From: C-114 sp963719285
GTDB taxonomy: Bacteria > Chloroflexota > Limnocylindria > Limnocylindrales > CSP1-4
Direction: 5' to 3'
NCBI GenBank assembly: GCA_963719285.1
Contig: CAVRBO010000003.1
Location: 310,001 to 374,000, forward strand
Length of the DNA stretch: 64,000 bases
This document shows, one piece after another, positions 1 to 9,320 of this stretch (positions are counted from its first letter, which is position 1; the number at the start of each line of letters is the position of its first letter). Position numbers and translations under genes: made by a program. The notes below the pieces were generated by a model, which was not told the DNA's origin, made no database searches, and was given only the letters and a program-made list of their open reading frames with translations.

Positions 1-2
1 CA

Positions 3-332
3 CCGGACCTGGCGCGCGACCACATCGGCGGCGGGTACCTGCTTTCGCTGCGGCTGGGCGCGCTTGACGATCTCGCCCCGTTCCTCACCCGGTCGGATCA
101 GACGATGACGCAGTACGGCTTCGCCGAAGCCGAGCTGCTCGACTTTGCGGGCCGGGCCGCCAGCAGCGGCGGGATCGACCGGATCGTAGCCTTCGGGCAG
201 GCGCTGACGTTCGACCGGTTCTGGGACGGCTACGACCTGCTGGATGCGTTCACCCGGACGGTCCGGGTGAACGCCGGCGGCGAGCCACGGGACGCGGAGA
301 CCGTGGCGGCGGTACGCCAAGAGGTCAGCTGA
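3..332 (+). CDS. LuxC-like acyl-CoA reductase, C-terminal fragment
   Basis: The frame is open from the left edge of the window, so the N-terminus is missing. About 109 residues remain and end with TGA at 330-332. The tail contains GIDRIVAFGQAL followed by FDRFWDGYDLLDAFTR, which resembles the C-terminal end of LuxC-type acyl-CoA reductases (NADPH-dependent reduction of acyl-CoA or acyl-enzyme to aldehyde). The catalytic part lies outside the window, so the family call rests on this tail only. The stop is directly followed by the GTG of the next gene at 334, so the two are probably co-transcribed. Confidence 0.5.
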   Translation, partial: PDLARDHIGGGYLLSLRLGALDDLAPFLTRSDQTMTQYGFAEAELLDFAGRAASSGGIDRIVAFGQALTFDRFWDGYDLLDAFTRTVRVNAGGEPRDAETVAAVRQEVS

Positions 333-333
333 G

Positions 334-1132
334 GTGCCCCCGGTACCGACCAGCGGATCCGCCCCAGACCCGGCCGCCGGAGCGGCGGACGCGTCGGTGC
401 CCATCTCCCCGAACGGAGCAGGCACGCCCCTCGTCGCGGTCATCATGGCGGCGCTTGATGAGACCGGCAAGATCGGCCGCGTCCTCGACAAGTGGCCGGA
501 GGACAGCCGCTTCGAGTCGATCGTCATCGACGACGGTTCCACCGATGGCACGGGCGACGAAGCGCGGGCTCACGGTGCGGCGGTCGTCCTGCGCCACGAG
601 CAGCGCGGCGGTGTGGGGGCGGCGATCCGAACGGGCCTCAAGTGCGCTCGCGAGCGCGGCAGGCCGTACGTCGCCTTTCTCGCCGGGGATGACCAACACG
701 AGCCTTCCGACCTGGTCGGCGCGCTCGATGCCGTTCTCGCTCGAAACCTCGACTACGTCCAGGGCTCGCGCTGGATGCCCGGCGGTCACGTCGTCGGGCC
801 GATCGGCGGCCGGGGCATCGGGACACGTCTCTACTCAGTCATCTTCAGCGTCCTCGTCTTCCGCCGCGTCACCGACGCCACCAACGGGTTCCGCGTCTTC
901 CGCACGGCGATCCTGGACGATCCATCGATCGACATCGACCAGGGCTGGCTGAGCGAGCTACGGGCTCGAGCCGTATCTGCTCTATCGGACCATTCGGGGT
1001 CACTACAAGTTCGGCGAGGTCCCTGTGACCGTGCGATATCACTCCGAGGGCTACACAAAGATGCGCGGCTTGCGCGACTGGTGGCGTCTGCTCCGCCCGG
1101 CCGTCCTTCTTCGCCTCGGCCTCAAACGCTGA
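334..1132 (+). CDS. GT2 glycosyltransferase, split by a +1 frameshift at 955-961
   Basis: GT-A fold family 2 glycosyltransferase of the polyprenyl-phosphate-sugar-synthase type. Frame 1 (GTG 334) encodes the nucleotide-sugar half: VAVIMAALDETGKIG, the VIDDGSTDGT motif, LAGDDQHEP (DxD-like) and DATNGFRVF. After GWLSE at 955-957 homology jumps to the +1 frame (TAC at 959), continuing YGLEPYLLYRTIRGHY, GYTKMRGLRDWW and LRLGLKR to TGA 1130-1132. Reading GAG, skipping C958 and resuming at TAC restores a normal protein of about 265 residues. Unshifted reading runs to 1230 into the convergent gene and loses the family C-terminus. A second gene at 9321-10107 has the same break at the same residue. 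The break could be programmed, inactivating or an assembly artefact. Confidence 0.8.
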
Positions 1133-1168
1133 GGCGCACCTCCCCGACGCGTCCACCCATCCATGGGC

Positions 1169-2315
1169 CTAGGCCGCGGCTCCATTCCGGCGGTCGAGGA
1201 GCCACGCACGCAGTGACGAGGGCGCCGTGACCCAGGCGTTGGTCGTGGCGATGGTCTCGAGCAGCCCTTCATAGGCCGACCAAACGGCCGTGTTCCCGGG
1301 GTTTGTCCAGACCGGATGGGTGTTGATAACCGCGACGCCGCCCCTGGTCAGGACCGAATCCAGCTTGGCACGCCACACAGACCGGGTCGCAGCGGAGTCG
1401 AGGCGTTCGACGTTGGCGAGGTAGAAGTCCTGTGGCAACGTCAGAGGGATCTCAAGCAGATCGTCCGCGAGGAACGGATAGACGGTGGCGCAGCCCGCGT
1501 TGGAGCCGTACGGCCCGCCTCGCTCGCTGTCCGGGAGCGACAGGTCGTAGTCGAAGAACTCGCCGACGACGCCGAGCAGTGCCGCGGTCATGAGCAGCTG
1601 GCCAAATCTGAATCCGCGCACGACCCCCAGTGCGTAGGCGTTGCGCTCGAAGAACAATTCGAAGCTTGAGCGCATCGCAGGTACCTTCGAGAAAGGCAAC
1701 TTGCCGTTGTGGCGGATGTCGTGGCAGTAGACCTCACAGCCATCCGCGCGCAGCTCGTCGATGACGTGGTGTTCCGGCCAACTGATCTCCGGTATGAACC
1801 CGACCGACGACACGAGGCCGAAGCGATGCTCGAGCGCACGCAGGGCCGCGATGCCGCGGATCTCCGCTCTCGAGTCGATGTCGTGGGTGAGGAGTACGGC
1901 TCCGGGACGGCCGTCGGCATATGTCGGTGTGCCAAGACTGAGGCCGGCCGATCGGGCGGCACGCTCCGACAGGCTGGCCCGGAGGTCGTCGAGCCGGGGA
2001 TCGTACGGCCACCGGGGGGAATGCCACCTCGGTGTCCGTGGCGTGCATCCGATCCAGCAACGTGAGACCTGCAGCTCGAACGCGCGACGGAACGAGCCGG
2101 TAGTCGAATGGAAGTCGGGAGAAGAGGGGCGCCGGGTTCCTGACGTAGCGGCGGACGAGGATCTCGGTCTCTAGCTCGTCGAACGCCTGGGGGCCGTCGG
2201 GTAGACCAGCCGCTGGACCGCTTTGGAGATACAGACTCGCCGCACCCGCCTTCAAACGTGCCCGCTCGTCGGGATCTGGGCTTACGAGCCAGCCGTAGGC
2301 GCTATCCGTTCGCAT
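1169..2315 (-). pseudogene. Polysaccharide deacetylase (NodB type), frameshifted
   Basis: The N-terminal part reads from ATG 2315 (MRTDSAYGWLVSPDPDERAR...) to about 2015, then homology moves to another frame: WPYDPRLDDLRASL, the NodB signature LLTHDIDS, and SSVGFIPEISWPEHHVIDEL to the stop at 1169. The switch falls in a run of six G (2014-2019, + strand), a typical site for a one-base indel, real or from sequencing. The repaired protein would be about 380 residues and would hydrolyse N- or O-acetyl groups on surface glycans. Its start overlaps the end of the upstream GNAT gene by 14 bases, suggesting an operon transcribed leftward. Confidence 0.65.
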
Positions 2316-2960
2316 CGTCGAGCACCATCAGGACCCATTCTCGGCCGTGCAGGCGAAAGGTCGAGGCCCGATGAAAGCCCAGCGGTGGGTGCAAACGTTC
2401 GACAGGCGAGTTGCTGGTCAGGATGCGCGCCTTGATCCTCGTCGCGCCCATCGCCTGGAGATCCGTGACGCCCGCCTGCAGGAGTGGGAAGCCGAGCCCG
2501 AGGCCCTGGAACTCGGGGGCGACCTCGAGGCTCACCGTCTCCGCCCTGATGTCCGATCCCTCGCCGGTCCGATCGACTGTGAGGACGGTCTGGGCGAAGT
2601 CGATCGCGACACGCGGCTTACGCAGCGTCGCTCTTGCGACGGCCAACAGGGTCTGCCGGAAGCGCGGTCGGAAGATCTCGCCGAAGAGCCTGCCAAATCG
2701 GTGCTGTAGGTACCGAACCCTGCGAGCCTCCCGCCGATCTCGATGAGAACGGCCTTCCCCAGGGGCGGGGCCAGCAGGCCGGTAGTAGACGTCCCGAAGG
2801 AATGCCTCACCCAGGTCAGACAGGAGTCCTGGAGTGCCGCTCGTCGCATGGATGTGGGCCATCGCTCCGATGTCCGCCGCAGTCGCCTCACGGATCGCCT
2901 TGCCAAAGCGCTCGGTGGCAAAGCGGAGAACGCGAGGATCGATCCGAGCTTCCAGCTCAT
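2302..2960 (-). pseudogene. GNAT acetyltransferase, with two compensating frameshifts
   Basis: The C-terminal half is a clear GNAT fold: VSLEVAPEFQGLGLGFPLL carries the acetyl-CoA loop (QGLGLG) and is followed by NSPVERLHPPLGFHRA. The N-terminal half opens with IREATAADIGAMAHIHATSG, a classic GNAT start, in the same frame. Between about 2765 and 2712 the family-like sequence KAVLIEIGGRLAGFGTY sits in a different frame, so two opposite indels are needed: one at the CCCCTGGGG run near 2757-2765 and one near GGTACC at 2709-2714. The start codon is not resolved; ATG 2862 lies inside the domain and no good start precedes it in frame. Substrate unknown; probably co-transcribed with the deacetylase. 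Confidence 0.5.
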
Positions 2961-3220
2961 CGACTGACCCGGTCGCGCCGTTGGATCACCTCTTACAGCG
3001 GCACGCTCGCGTCTCGACGGGCCAAGCGCTGACGGCTACCGAACAAGCATAGCGAGGGGCGCTCCACGACCACCGGTGCGACGGGGCACCAAACTGGTAC
3101 TTGGCCCTGTACGTGACGGCCTGGGCGGTAGTACTTTCGGCGGCACCTCTGCGCGTCCGCTCCGGCGGCTGAGGCAATCCCGGTCGGAGGACCATCGAGA
3201 GATGGGATTGGGACCCACGA
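2961..3220. other. Intergenic gap with no recognised feature
   Basis: This 260-base gap lies between the divergent GNAT gene and the GT87-type gene. It must contain promoters for both directions, but I find no convincing -35/-10 pair, hairpin or small gene. Confidence 0.5.
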
Positions 3221-4117
3221 TTGCACGTCACGGGACTGCGCCCGCGTCTCACTGACCGCTTCGGCGGTATCGTCGCGCCCGCATTCGGACGGCTCACCCG
3301 TCCGGTCGCGCCGCCGCGTGTGCGGACGGTCCTGGCCGGACGCCTTCGCCTGGCGTCGATCGCGCTCGCGCTGGCATTCCTGGGCCTGTTGGCGGTCGAT
3401 TGGGTCCAGGTGGCCCAGCGCTGGGACGACGTGTGGGCGGCGGGCCTGCCCGGCCACGACTACACGCTGTACATGCAGGCGGCCACTCGCTGGTTCGGCG
3501 GTGGCGACTTCTATCTCGCCAGCCAACTCCACGGGCCGTATTCGATCCCGGATGCCGGCGGCGCGATCCTGTATCCACCGACGACGCTGATCCTGTTCGT
3601 GCCGTTCTCGTTCCTCCCGGCGATCCTGTGGTGGGCGATCCCACTGGCGCTCATCGGATGGGCCATGTGGGTGCATCGCCCAGGCCCCCTGACGTGGCCG
3701 GTCCTGGCGATGCTCCTCTGGTGGCCCACCACGAACCTCAAGCTGCTCGGCGGCAATCCCACGACGCTGTGGTTCACGGCGATCCTCGCCGTGGCCACGA
3801 TCCGCCCGGCCGCGAGCGCCCTGTTCGTCCTCAAGCCGACGCTGATCCCGTTCGCGCTCCTCGGCGCCCGGCGGCTGGGTTGGTGGCTGACGCTCGCGGC
3901 GACCCTGGCGGTCAGCCTCCCGTTCATCGACCTCTGGACGCAGTACGTCAGCGTCCTCTTGGACGCTCGCGACCCGTCCGGGCTGTTGTACTCGCTCCAC
4001 GACGTGCCGACGATGCTCATCCCGATGACGGTCTGGATCGGCGGCCGCCGGTCGCCGCTCACATCCCACCTCGTCGAGGAAGAGCGCAGCACCGAGACGT
4101 TGCCCACCTCCGGTTAG
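3221..4117 (+). CDS. GT87-like (DUF2029) integral membrane glycosyltransferase
   Basis: A 298-residue polytopic membrane protein. After a basic N-terminal stretch and first membrane segment (IALALAFLGLLAVDW, about residues 49-63) comes the outside loop with DYTLYMQAATRWFGGGDFY and ILYPPTTLILFVPFSFL. The Asp-Tyr motif and the YPP element are typical of GT87 and related polyprenyl-phosphate-mannose-dependent GT-C enzymes. Later segments include FVLKPTLIPFALLG. It likely adds a lipid-linked sugar to a surface polymer at the outer face. The start is TTG 3221; a later start is possible. It is shorter than its relatives at 8182 and 11066 and may lack a C-terminal segment. Confidence 0.6.
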   Translation: MHVTGLRPRLTDRFGGIVAPAFGRLTRPVAPPRVRTVLAGRLRLASIALALAFLGLLAVDWVQVAQRWDDVWAAGLPGHDYTLYMQAATRWFGGGDFYLASQLHGPYSIPDAGGAILYPPTTLILFVPFSFLPAILWWAIPLALIGWAMWVHRPGPLTWPVLAMLLWWPTTNLKLLGGNPTTLWFTAILAVATIRPAASALFVLKPTLIPFALLGARRLGWWLTLAATLAVSLPFIDLWTQYVSVLLDARDPSGLLYSLHDVPTMLIPMTVWIGGRRSPLTSHLVEEERSTETLPTSG

Positions 4118-4189
4118 GCTTCCTTGGTTGGGGACACCGCTGTTGCGTTCGCCGTCGTGCACGCTGTCCCTGGTGCAGGGCCACGCTGA

Positions 4190-5204
4190 ATGGCTAATGT
4201 AGGCGCGCGAGGACCTGTTCATCCTGCGCCAGCTGGAGGAGAGCCTGGCGCCAAACTCGGGCATCGCCCCGACCTCGACGGACTGCGTGGCGTCGCAGTT
4301 CTGCTCGTCCTGCTATGCCACGCACACTTCCCGATCGACAACAACGGCGGTGATGTAGGAGTCACCGCGTTCTTCGTCCTCTCTGGATATCTGATCACAC
4401 GCTTCTTGTTGGAAGAGTGGGCGTGGGTCGGGCGGATCGACCTAAGGGCCTTCTATGCACGGCGAGTGATGCGCCTTGCCCCGGCCCTTCTGATTCTGGT
4501 CCTCTTCGTCACGGTCATCGGAACATGGCGTGGCTGGGCCGAAGACTGGCGGTTGGGAATTGTGTCGTGCCTGTTGTATGTCAGCAACTGGGTGCAGGTC
4601 GATGGGACCCAAATCGACCCTCTGGGTCACACTTGGACTCTTGCCATCGAGTAGCAGCTCTACCTCCTGTGGCGGACCGTCTTGATCCTCTTGGGTGCGC
4701 GACGTGCGGCGTTCGCCGCGCGATCCCCGTCGGGCTGTCGCGGTGTCCAGACCGGGGCGACCGGTACGGGTACTGCTCGACGGGCCGGGGTGCATCGTCG
4801 GCTGCCTCGTGCGATCCACCTGTGCGCCATCCACATTGGCTAGGTCGCTCGCCCTCGGTGCTCTGGTGATTTTTGCTTTCGTTGATTGGAGCCATGACAT
4901 CACCATCCCGCTCGTGGTTTCGGCGAGTGTCATCGTGATCATGAGCGAGGTGGGTTTCCTAGGCGTTCTAGCTCCGATGGCACGACGGGCCTACGCCCTA
5001 TACCTGTGGGACTGGCCGCTTACCATCCTGTTTGGTTCAGTCGGTGGACTTGCCGCGATAGCCGTCGCGACGCTCTTGTACTGGTTGGTCCAGAGGCCCC
5101 TAGTACGCGTATGGGCACGCCGCGCCACTCGAATCTCGCGTGAGAGGTTCCCAACGCGGGCCGCATGCCACCGGGGCGTCCCTCCGCTCGCCGGTGCTGC
5201 GTAG
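4190..5204 (+). pseudogene. OafA/acyltransferase-3 family membrane acyltransferase, degraded
   Basis: The N-terminus is a textbook acyltransferase-3: HRPDLDGLRGVAVLLVLLCHAHF, GVTAFFVLSGYLITRFLL and FYARRVMRLAPALL, reaching HTWTLAIE. There a TAG (4652-4654) replaces the usual Glu codon before QLYLLW. Downstream family sequence is scattered over frames and much of the middle is missing; the end (RAYALYLWDWPLTILF ... LLYWLVQRPLV, to 5204) is recognisable, with Asp where most members have His (YLWHWP). The remnant is also shorter than the usual 350-400 residues. An intact gene would O-acylate surface sugars. One nonsense codon plus frame disruption makes a true pseudogene likelier than one sequencing error. 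Confidence 0.7.
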
Positions 5205-5216
5205 TTCGCGACATCG

Positions 5217-6328
5217 CTAGCGCGCGTCTGTTCTAGACCATTGCCGTGGCGGGTCGTCAGCCAGTCTGACGCCCCGCGCCTTTGTTCGTGCCGCCAACGG
5301 CAGCACCATCGCCACCGCAGCCACCAACGGCAGCACCGGACCGGGCAGCCAGCCCAGCAGCGGCAGCACCACCGCCCAGGGGCGGCCGCGGTTCGCGAGG
5401 AACGCGGCCGGGATGAGCAGCGCCACCAGGTAGTGCGGGTGGAAGAACGGCGCGACGAGGAGCGGCGCCGTCAGGGCCACCACGATCGCCGTCTCCGGGT
5501 CGCGCTTCCAGCCGACCCACCAGGTGAAGCCGGCCGCGGCGACCATCGTCGCCAGCCCCACGATCCGGGCGATCCCGTCGGGCGCGCCGGCCTGGCCAGC
5601 GACGCCGTGAAGCTCAGGTTGTCGATGCCGGTACTGATGTCCCTCAGGCCTCGGAGGATGGTCACGTAGTCGACATATCCGCCGAACCCGACGATGGGCA
5701 GCGCGAGTGCGAGCAGGGTGAGCCCCGTGCCCATCATCACCGCGAGCACCCGCCAGCGGCGCATCGCCAGCCAGGCGATGGCGACCGCACCGAACGGATA
5801 GCGGATCGCGATGAGGACGGCGAGGACGGCCCCGGCCGCCGGTCGCGGCCCGAGTCGCCAGATCACCACGGAGAGCAGGAAGACCACCGCGCTGACGTTG
5901 CCGAGGTTCAGGTCGTACAGGACCGGGAAGCTGAACGCCGCCATCCCGAAGGTCACGAGTCGGACCCAGCCCGCGACCGGCATGAGGGCACAGCCCACCG
6001 CCAGCGCGAGCAGCCGGAACCAGAGCCAGACGATCGCCGCGGTCGCCGGGGCGAACGCCGTGAACGGCACGAGCGCGATCGCCATCTGCGGCGGATAGAG
6101 ATACAGGCCGGCATACAGGCCGCTGTTGTAGCGCTCGACCGTGTCGACGAGGTACAGCTGGTGGCCGGCGGCGATCCGGCGGGCGGCCTCGTCGTAGGCC
6201 CGGAAGTCGAAGGCGAAGCCGTCGCTGCCGATGAACGACAACGAGGCGAACAGGATGACCACGAGGCCCAGGCCCGCGAACGCGAATGGCGCGAGGCGCC
6301 GGATCGCGCGCGCCAATTCGGGTGACAT
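5217..6328 (-). pseudogene. GT87-like membrane glycosyltransferase, frameshifted near 5590
   Basis: From ATG 6328 the frame encodes FDFRAYDEAARRIAAGHQLY, LYLYPPQMAIALVPF and several membrane helices as far as DNLSFTASLA. There (about 5587-5600, around GGCCAGGCC) homology moves to another frame, GQAGAPDGIARIVGLATM, then WWVGWKRDPETAIVV and APFFHPHYLVALLIPAAFLA, to the stop at 5217. Repaired length is about 370 residues, normal for the family. The FHPHYL element near the C-terminus is typical of GT87-type proteins. A TATGAT -10 box at 6337-6342 lies 8 nt before the ATG, so the message would be nearly leaderless. Confidence 0.65.
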
Positions 6329-6355
6329 CGCCTGCCATCATACGGAAGTGCATCT

Positions 6356-7387
6356 GTGCTCCCGGCCCGAATCTTCGTGACGGCCGCCTCGGCGTCGACG
6401 CCGTGGCTGGGACACCTGCGGCGCCTCGCGAGCATCGCGATCAGCGTCTTCTTCGTGGTCCTCACGCTCGTGCGGGTCGACGTCGCCGGGGCGGCCAACT
6501 CCATCGGGCGGGTCGCACCGCTCGGGCTGGCGGTGGCCGTCGGGCTCACCGCGGTCGAGCTGCTCCTGCGATCGGAGCGCTGGCGGCGGATCCTGCTGCC
6601 GTTCGCGCCGGTGGGCCATCGGGCCGCGTTCGCCTACCTCTCGATCGGCTACTTCGCCAACACGCTCCTGCCAGCCCGGCTCGGAGACGTGGCCCGGGCC
6701 GTGCTCGCCGGCAAGGCGTTCGGGGTGCCCCGCCTGCGGATCCTGGGGACGATCCTGCTCGAGCGGGTCGCCGACGGCCTCCTGATCCTGGCCATCGTCA
6801 CGGTCCTGGCCGTTGCCCTGCCGGAGGCGCGGCCGCTGCTCGAGACGGCCCGGCTCCTGGCCCTCATCGGGGCCGCCGGCATCCTCGCGCTGGCGCTGGC
6901 CGTCCTCGTGACGCACCGGACGGCGATGGCGGCGACGCGCGTGGCCGGCCTCGTCCGAGCCCTGATCGCCCGGCTGGCCGAAGGCCTGGAGGCCCTGCGC
7001 CAGCCGACCGACGTCGTGGTGTTCGCGTTCCTGACGGTCGTCGCGTTCTTCGTCGCCGCCGCTGCGCTGCTCGTCGTGGCGGATGCGCTCGGGATCGCGC
7101 TCACGCCCCAGCAGGGGGTGCTGGTGATGGGCGCGCTTGCGCTGTCCACCGCCATCCCAGCCGCGCCCGGGTCGATCGGGACGTACGAGTTCGTGGGGCT
7201 GACGACGTTGACCGGGCTGGGCGTGGCCGCCGAGCCCGCGATCGCGCTCGTCGTGCTCGTCCACCTCGTGGCGACGCTCCCGCCGGCGCTCGCCGGTCTC
7301 GCCTCGACCGCGATCCTCCACCTGCGGGTCGTCGACCTGACCCGATCCGAGGAGCCGGCTCGCCCCGTGGTTCCGGCGGGCGGATGA
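6356..7387 (+). CDS. Lysylphosphatidylglycerol-synthase-TM / AglD-type flippase-like membrane protein
   Basis: A 343-residue protein with about eight membrane segments of the UPF0104/AglD family. Family landmarks are visible: LLLRSERWRRIL, FAYLSIGYFANTLLPARLGDVARAVL (the conserved N-x-x-x-P-x-x-x-G-D/E-x-x-R stretch) and ALSTAIPAAPGSIGTYEF. Members act as lipid-linked-sugar flippases or accessory proteins in surface glycan synthesis. The GTG start at 6356 lies 28 bases from a divergent gene. Its stop overlaps the ATG of the downstream GT2 gene (7384), so the pair is translationally coupled: a polyprenyl-phosphate-sugar synthase with its candidate flippase. Confidence 0.75.
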   Translation: MLPARIFVTAASASTPWLGHLRRLASIAISVFFVVLTLVRVDVAGAANSIGRVAPLGLAVAVGLTAVELLLRSERWRRILLPFAPVGHRAAFAYLSIGYFANTLLPARLGDVARAVLAGKAFGVPRLRILGTILLERVADGLLILAIVTVLAVALPEARPLLETARLLALIGAAGILALALAVLVTHRTAMAATRVAGLVRALIARLAEGLEALRQPTDVVVFAFLTVVAFFVAAAALLVVADALGIALTPQQGVLVMGALALSTAIPAAPGSIGTYEFVGLTTLTGLGVAAEPAIALVVLVHLVATLPPALAGLASTAILHLRVVDLTRSEEPARPVVPAGG

Positions 7388-8181
7388 CAGCCGCCCCGAA
7401 GGCGACCGGCGCGACGCCGGCCGACCAGACGATCGCGGTCATCCTGCCCGCCTTCAACGAGGCCGGCCGCATCGATGCGACCCTGCGTGCGATCGCCGCC
7501 TACCGCGAGCGGATCGGCGTGACCTGGCCGGTCGTCGTCGCCGACGACGGCTCGACCGACGGGACCGCGGATGTGGCCACCACGACCGCGTCGACGATCG
7601 GGCTTCCGATCGAGGTGCTCGATTTCCCGCACCGCGGCAAGGCGCTGACGATCCGCGAAGCGATGCTCGACCTCGCCGGCCGCACAGACGCCCGGCTGCT
7701 GATGATGCTCGACGCCGACGACGAGCTCCGGATCGACCAACTCGACCACGTCGCCTGGGCGGCCGATCCGCGGACGATCTACATCGGCAAGCGCGTCTCG
7801 GAGGTAGGCGGCGCCATCGGGGTCCGGCCCTCGCCGTTCCGGCGGCTCATGTCCTGGGGCATGCGCACCGCGTCGTGGATCCTGCTCGGCCTGCGCTTCC
7901 CGGACACGCAGTGCGGCTTCAAGCTGTTCCCGCGCGCGATCGTCCCCGCGCTCTTCGGCCAGCAGCGTTCGGCGGGCTGGGTCTTCGATGCGGAGCTGCT
8001 CGTCATCGCCAACCGCGTGTCGGGCTTCCCGGTCGCCGAGATCCCCGTCACGTGGTCGCCCCGGGGGGAGAGCAAGGTCTCATCGACCGCGGCGATCGGC
8101 AGCGTCTTCTCGCTCATCGGCGTCGCGGCGCGCTATCGGGCCGGCCGCTACCGCCGGATCCGGGTGACCGACGGCGGCTAG
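7384..8181 (+). CDS. GT2 dolichyl-phosphate-glucose-synthase-like glycosyltransferase
   Basis: 265 residues with a GT-A domain: IAVILPAFNEAGRIDATL, VVADDGSTDGTADV, LLMMLDADDELRIDQL (DxD) and FPDTQCGFKLFPRAIVPALF, which is typical of DPG-synthase-like enzymes. It lacks C-terminal membrane anchors. It would transfer a sugar from NDP-sugar to undecaprenyl phosphate on the cytoplasmic face, supplying the GT87-type transferases here. The gene is intact, unlike several neighbours, and overlaps the upstream flippase-like gene by 4 bases. Its TAG (8179-8181) abuts the stop of the convergent gene at 8182. Confidence 0.8.
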   Translation: MTAAPKATGATPADQTIAVILPAFNEAGRIDATLRAIAAYRERIGVTWPVVVADDGSTDGTADVATTTASTIGLPIEVLDFPHRGKALTIREAMLDLAGRTDARLLMMLDADDELRIDQLDHVAWAADPRTIYIGKRVSEVGGAIGVRPSPFRRLMSWGMRTASWILLGLRFPDTQCGFKLFPRAIVPALFGQQRSAGWVFDAELLVIANRVSGFPVAEIPVTWSPRGESKVSSTAAIGSVFSLIGVAARYRAGRYRRIRVTDGG

Positions 8182-9207
8182 CTAGGCGGGCAGCGGCGTC
8201 CGTTGAGGCTCAGGCTCCCCATCGGCCGCCGTCGCTGCCGGGCTCGCGAGATTCTCGCCGACGGGCCAGATCCACGGCGCGATGCAGGCAAGCAGCATCG
8301 AGAACGAGTTGATGTTCACTACCGGCGAGCCCAACGTCATCGTGGCCACCGCGAGCGCGAACGACCAGTTCGGCCGGTTCCGCAGCAAGAGCACGCCCAG
8401 GATCCCCCCGAGCAACATCGCAGTCGGCAGCAAGCTTGCGATCCCCGGCGCGACGCCCACGGCCTTGGCCAACCCGGCAAGGCTCAACTCGGACTGCCCG
8501 ATGGTTGCGGTATCGCGGGTGACCTCGATGAACTTGAAGTGCGCGTCCAGCCCAGCTCCCAGGATGCTCACCCCGAGGACGACGACCCCGGCGACCAGGC
8601 CCGCCCGGACGGCTCGCCAGCGCCGCTGCGTGAAGAGCCACCAGGCGATCACGACGGGCGAGACCTTCAGGACGAACCCGAGCGCCGTCACCGCGCCGGC
8701 CGGCTCGTCGCGCCCTTCGGTCGTCCACTTCCACGCCAGGATCGCGCCGAGCATGAGGAAGGCGTTCATGTTGCCCACGCCGATCTCGTAGGTCAGTGGG
8801 ACGACCAGGACGATGACGGCGAGGCTGGTCAGGATCGGCTCGCGTCGCACGAAGGTGAACAGGATCCAGGCGAACGCGGCCAGGCACCCCGCCCACCAGA
8901 TGTAGGCCCCGATGTCGTTGGGGAAGAGCGCCAGCGGGCGGAAGATCACCGCGACGAGCGGCGGCGACAGGAGCGGGACGGTCCAGTACGGGGGCTTGAA
9001 CCCTTCTGGTCGATCTCCGGGCATGAGCGCGTAGACCTGATGCCCCGCGTTCAGGCGCTCCCCGCCGGCGAGGTAGACCGTCGCGTCGCCCGGGATGAAC
9101 CCACGGGTGAAGTAGGCGGCCATGAACTCGAACAGCAGCGCCGAGGCCACGAGTACGAACGCGATGGCCAGCAACCGGCGCCGGTCCTGGAGCAATGAGC
9201 GGATCAC
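8182..9207 (-). CDS. GT87-like (DUF2029) membrane glycosyltransferase
   Basis: 341 residues from GTG 9207 (VIRSLLQDRRRLLAIAF). The first membrane helix is followed by GDATVYLAGGERLNAGHQVY, then TVPLLSPPLVAVIFRPL, GVGNMNAFLMLGAILAWKW and LGFVLKVSPVVIAWWLF. This layout (Asp in the first outside loop, PP element, N-x-N helix, K-x-x-P) matches GT87-like polyprenyl-phosphate-dependent transferases. The frame is open further upstream but that extension is basic and non-homologous, so the later GTG is preferred. It is divergent from the second GT2 gene. Confidence 0.65.
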   Translation of the reverse strand: MIRSLLQDRRRLLAIAFVLVASALLFEFMAAYFTRGFIPGDATVYLAGGERLNAGHQVYALMPGDRPEGFKPPYWTVPLLSPPLVAVIFRPLALFPNDIGAYIWWAGCLAAFAWILFTFVRREPILTSLAVIVLVVPLTYEIGVGNMNAFLMLGAILAWKWTTEGRDEPAGAVTALGFVLKVSPVVIAWWLFTQRRWRAVRAGLVAGVVVLGVSILGAGLDAHFKFIEVTRDTATIGQSELSLAGLAKAVGVAPGIASLLPTAMLLGGILGVLLLRNRPNWSFALAVATMTLGSPVVNINSFSMLLACIAPWIWPVGENLASPAATAADGEPEPQRTPLPA

Positions 9208-9278
9208 GGAGCGATCGTACGCCGTGGTTCGACCCACCGGCACCGTACGGGGGTCCACGCTCGGCGAGGGCCGACAGG

Positions 9279-9284
9279 TACTAT
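9279..9284 (+). promoter_or_regulatory. Candidate -10 box (TACTAT) of the second split GT2 gene
   Basis: TACTAT at 9279-9284 matches the TANNNT form seen at other promoters here and would give a transcript start near 9291, about 30 nt before ATG 9321. No convincing -35 is visible. Confidence 0.35.
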
Positions 9285-9320
9285 CGGGGTGTTGCCTCGA
9301 CGCGCCACTCTTGCCACCGT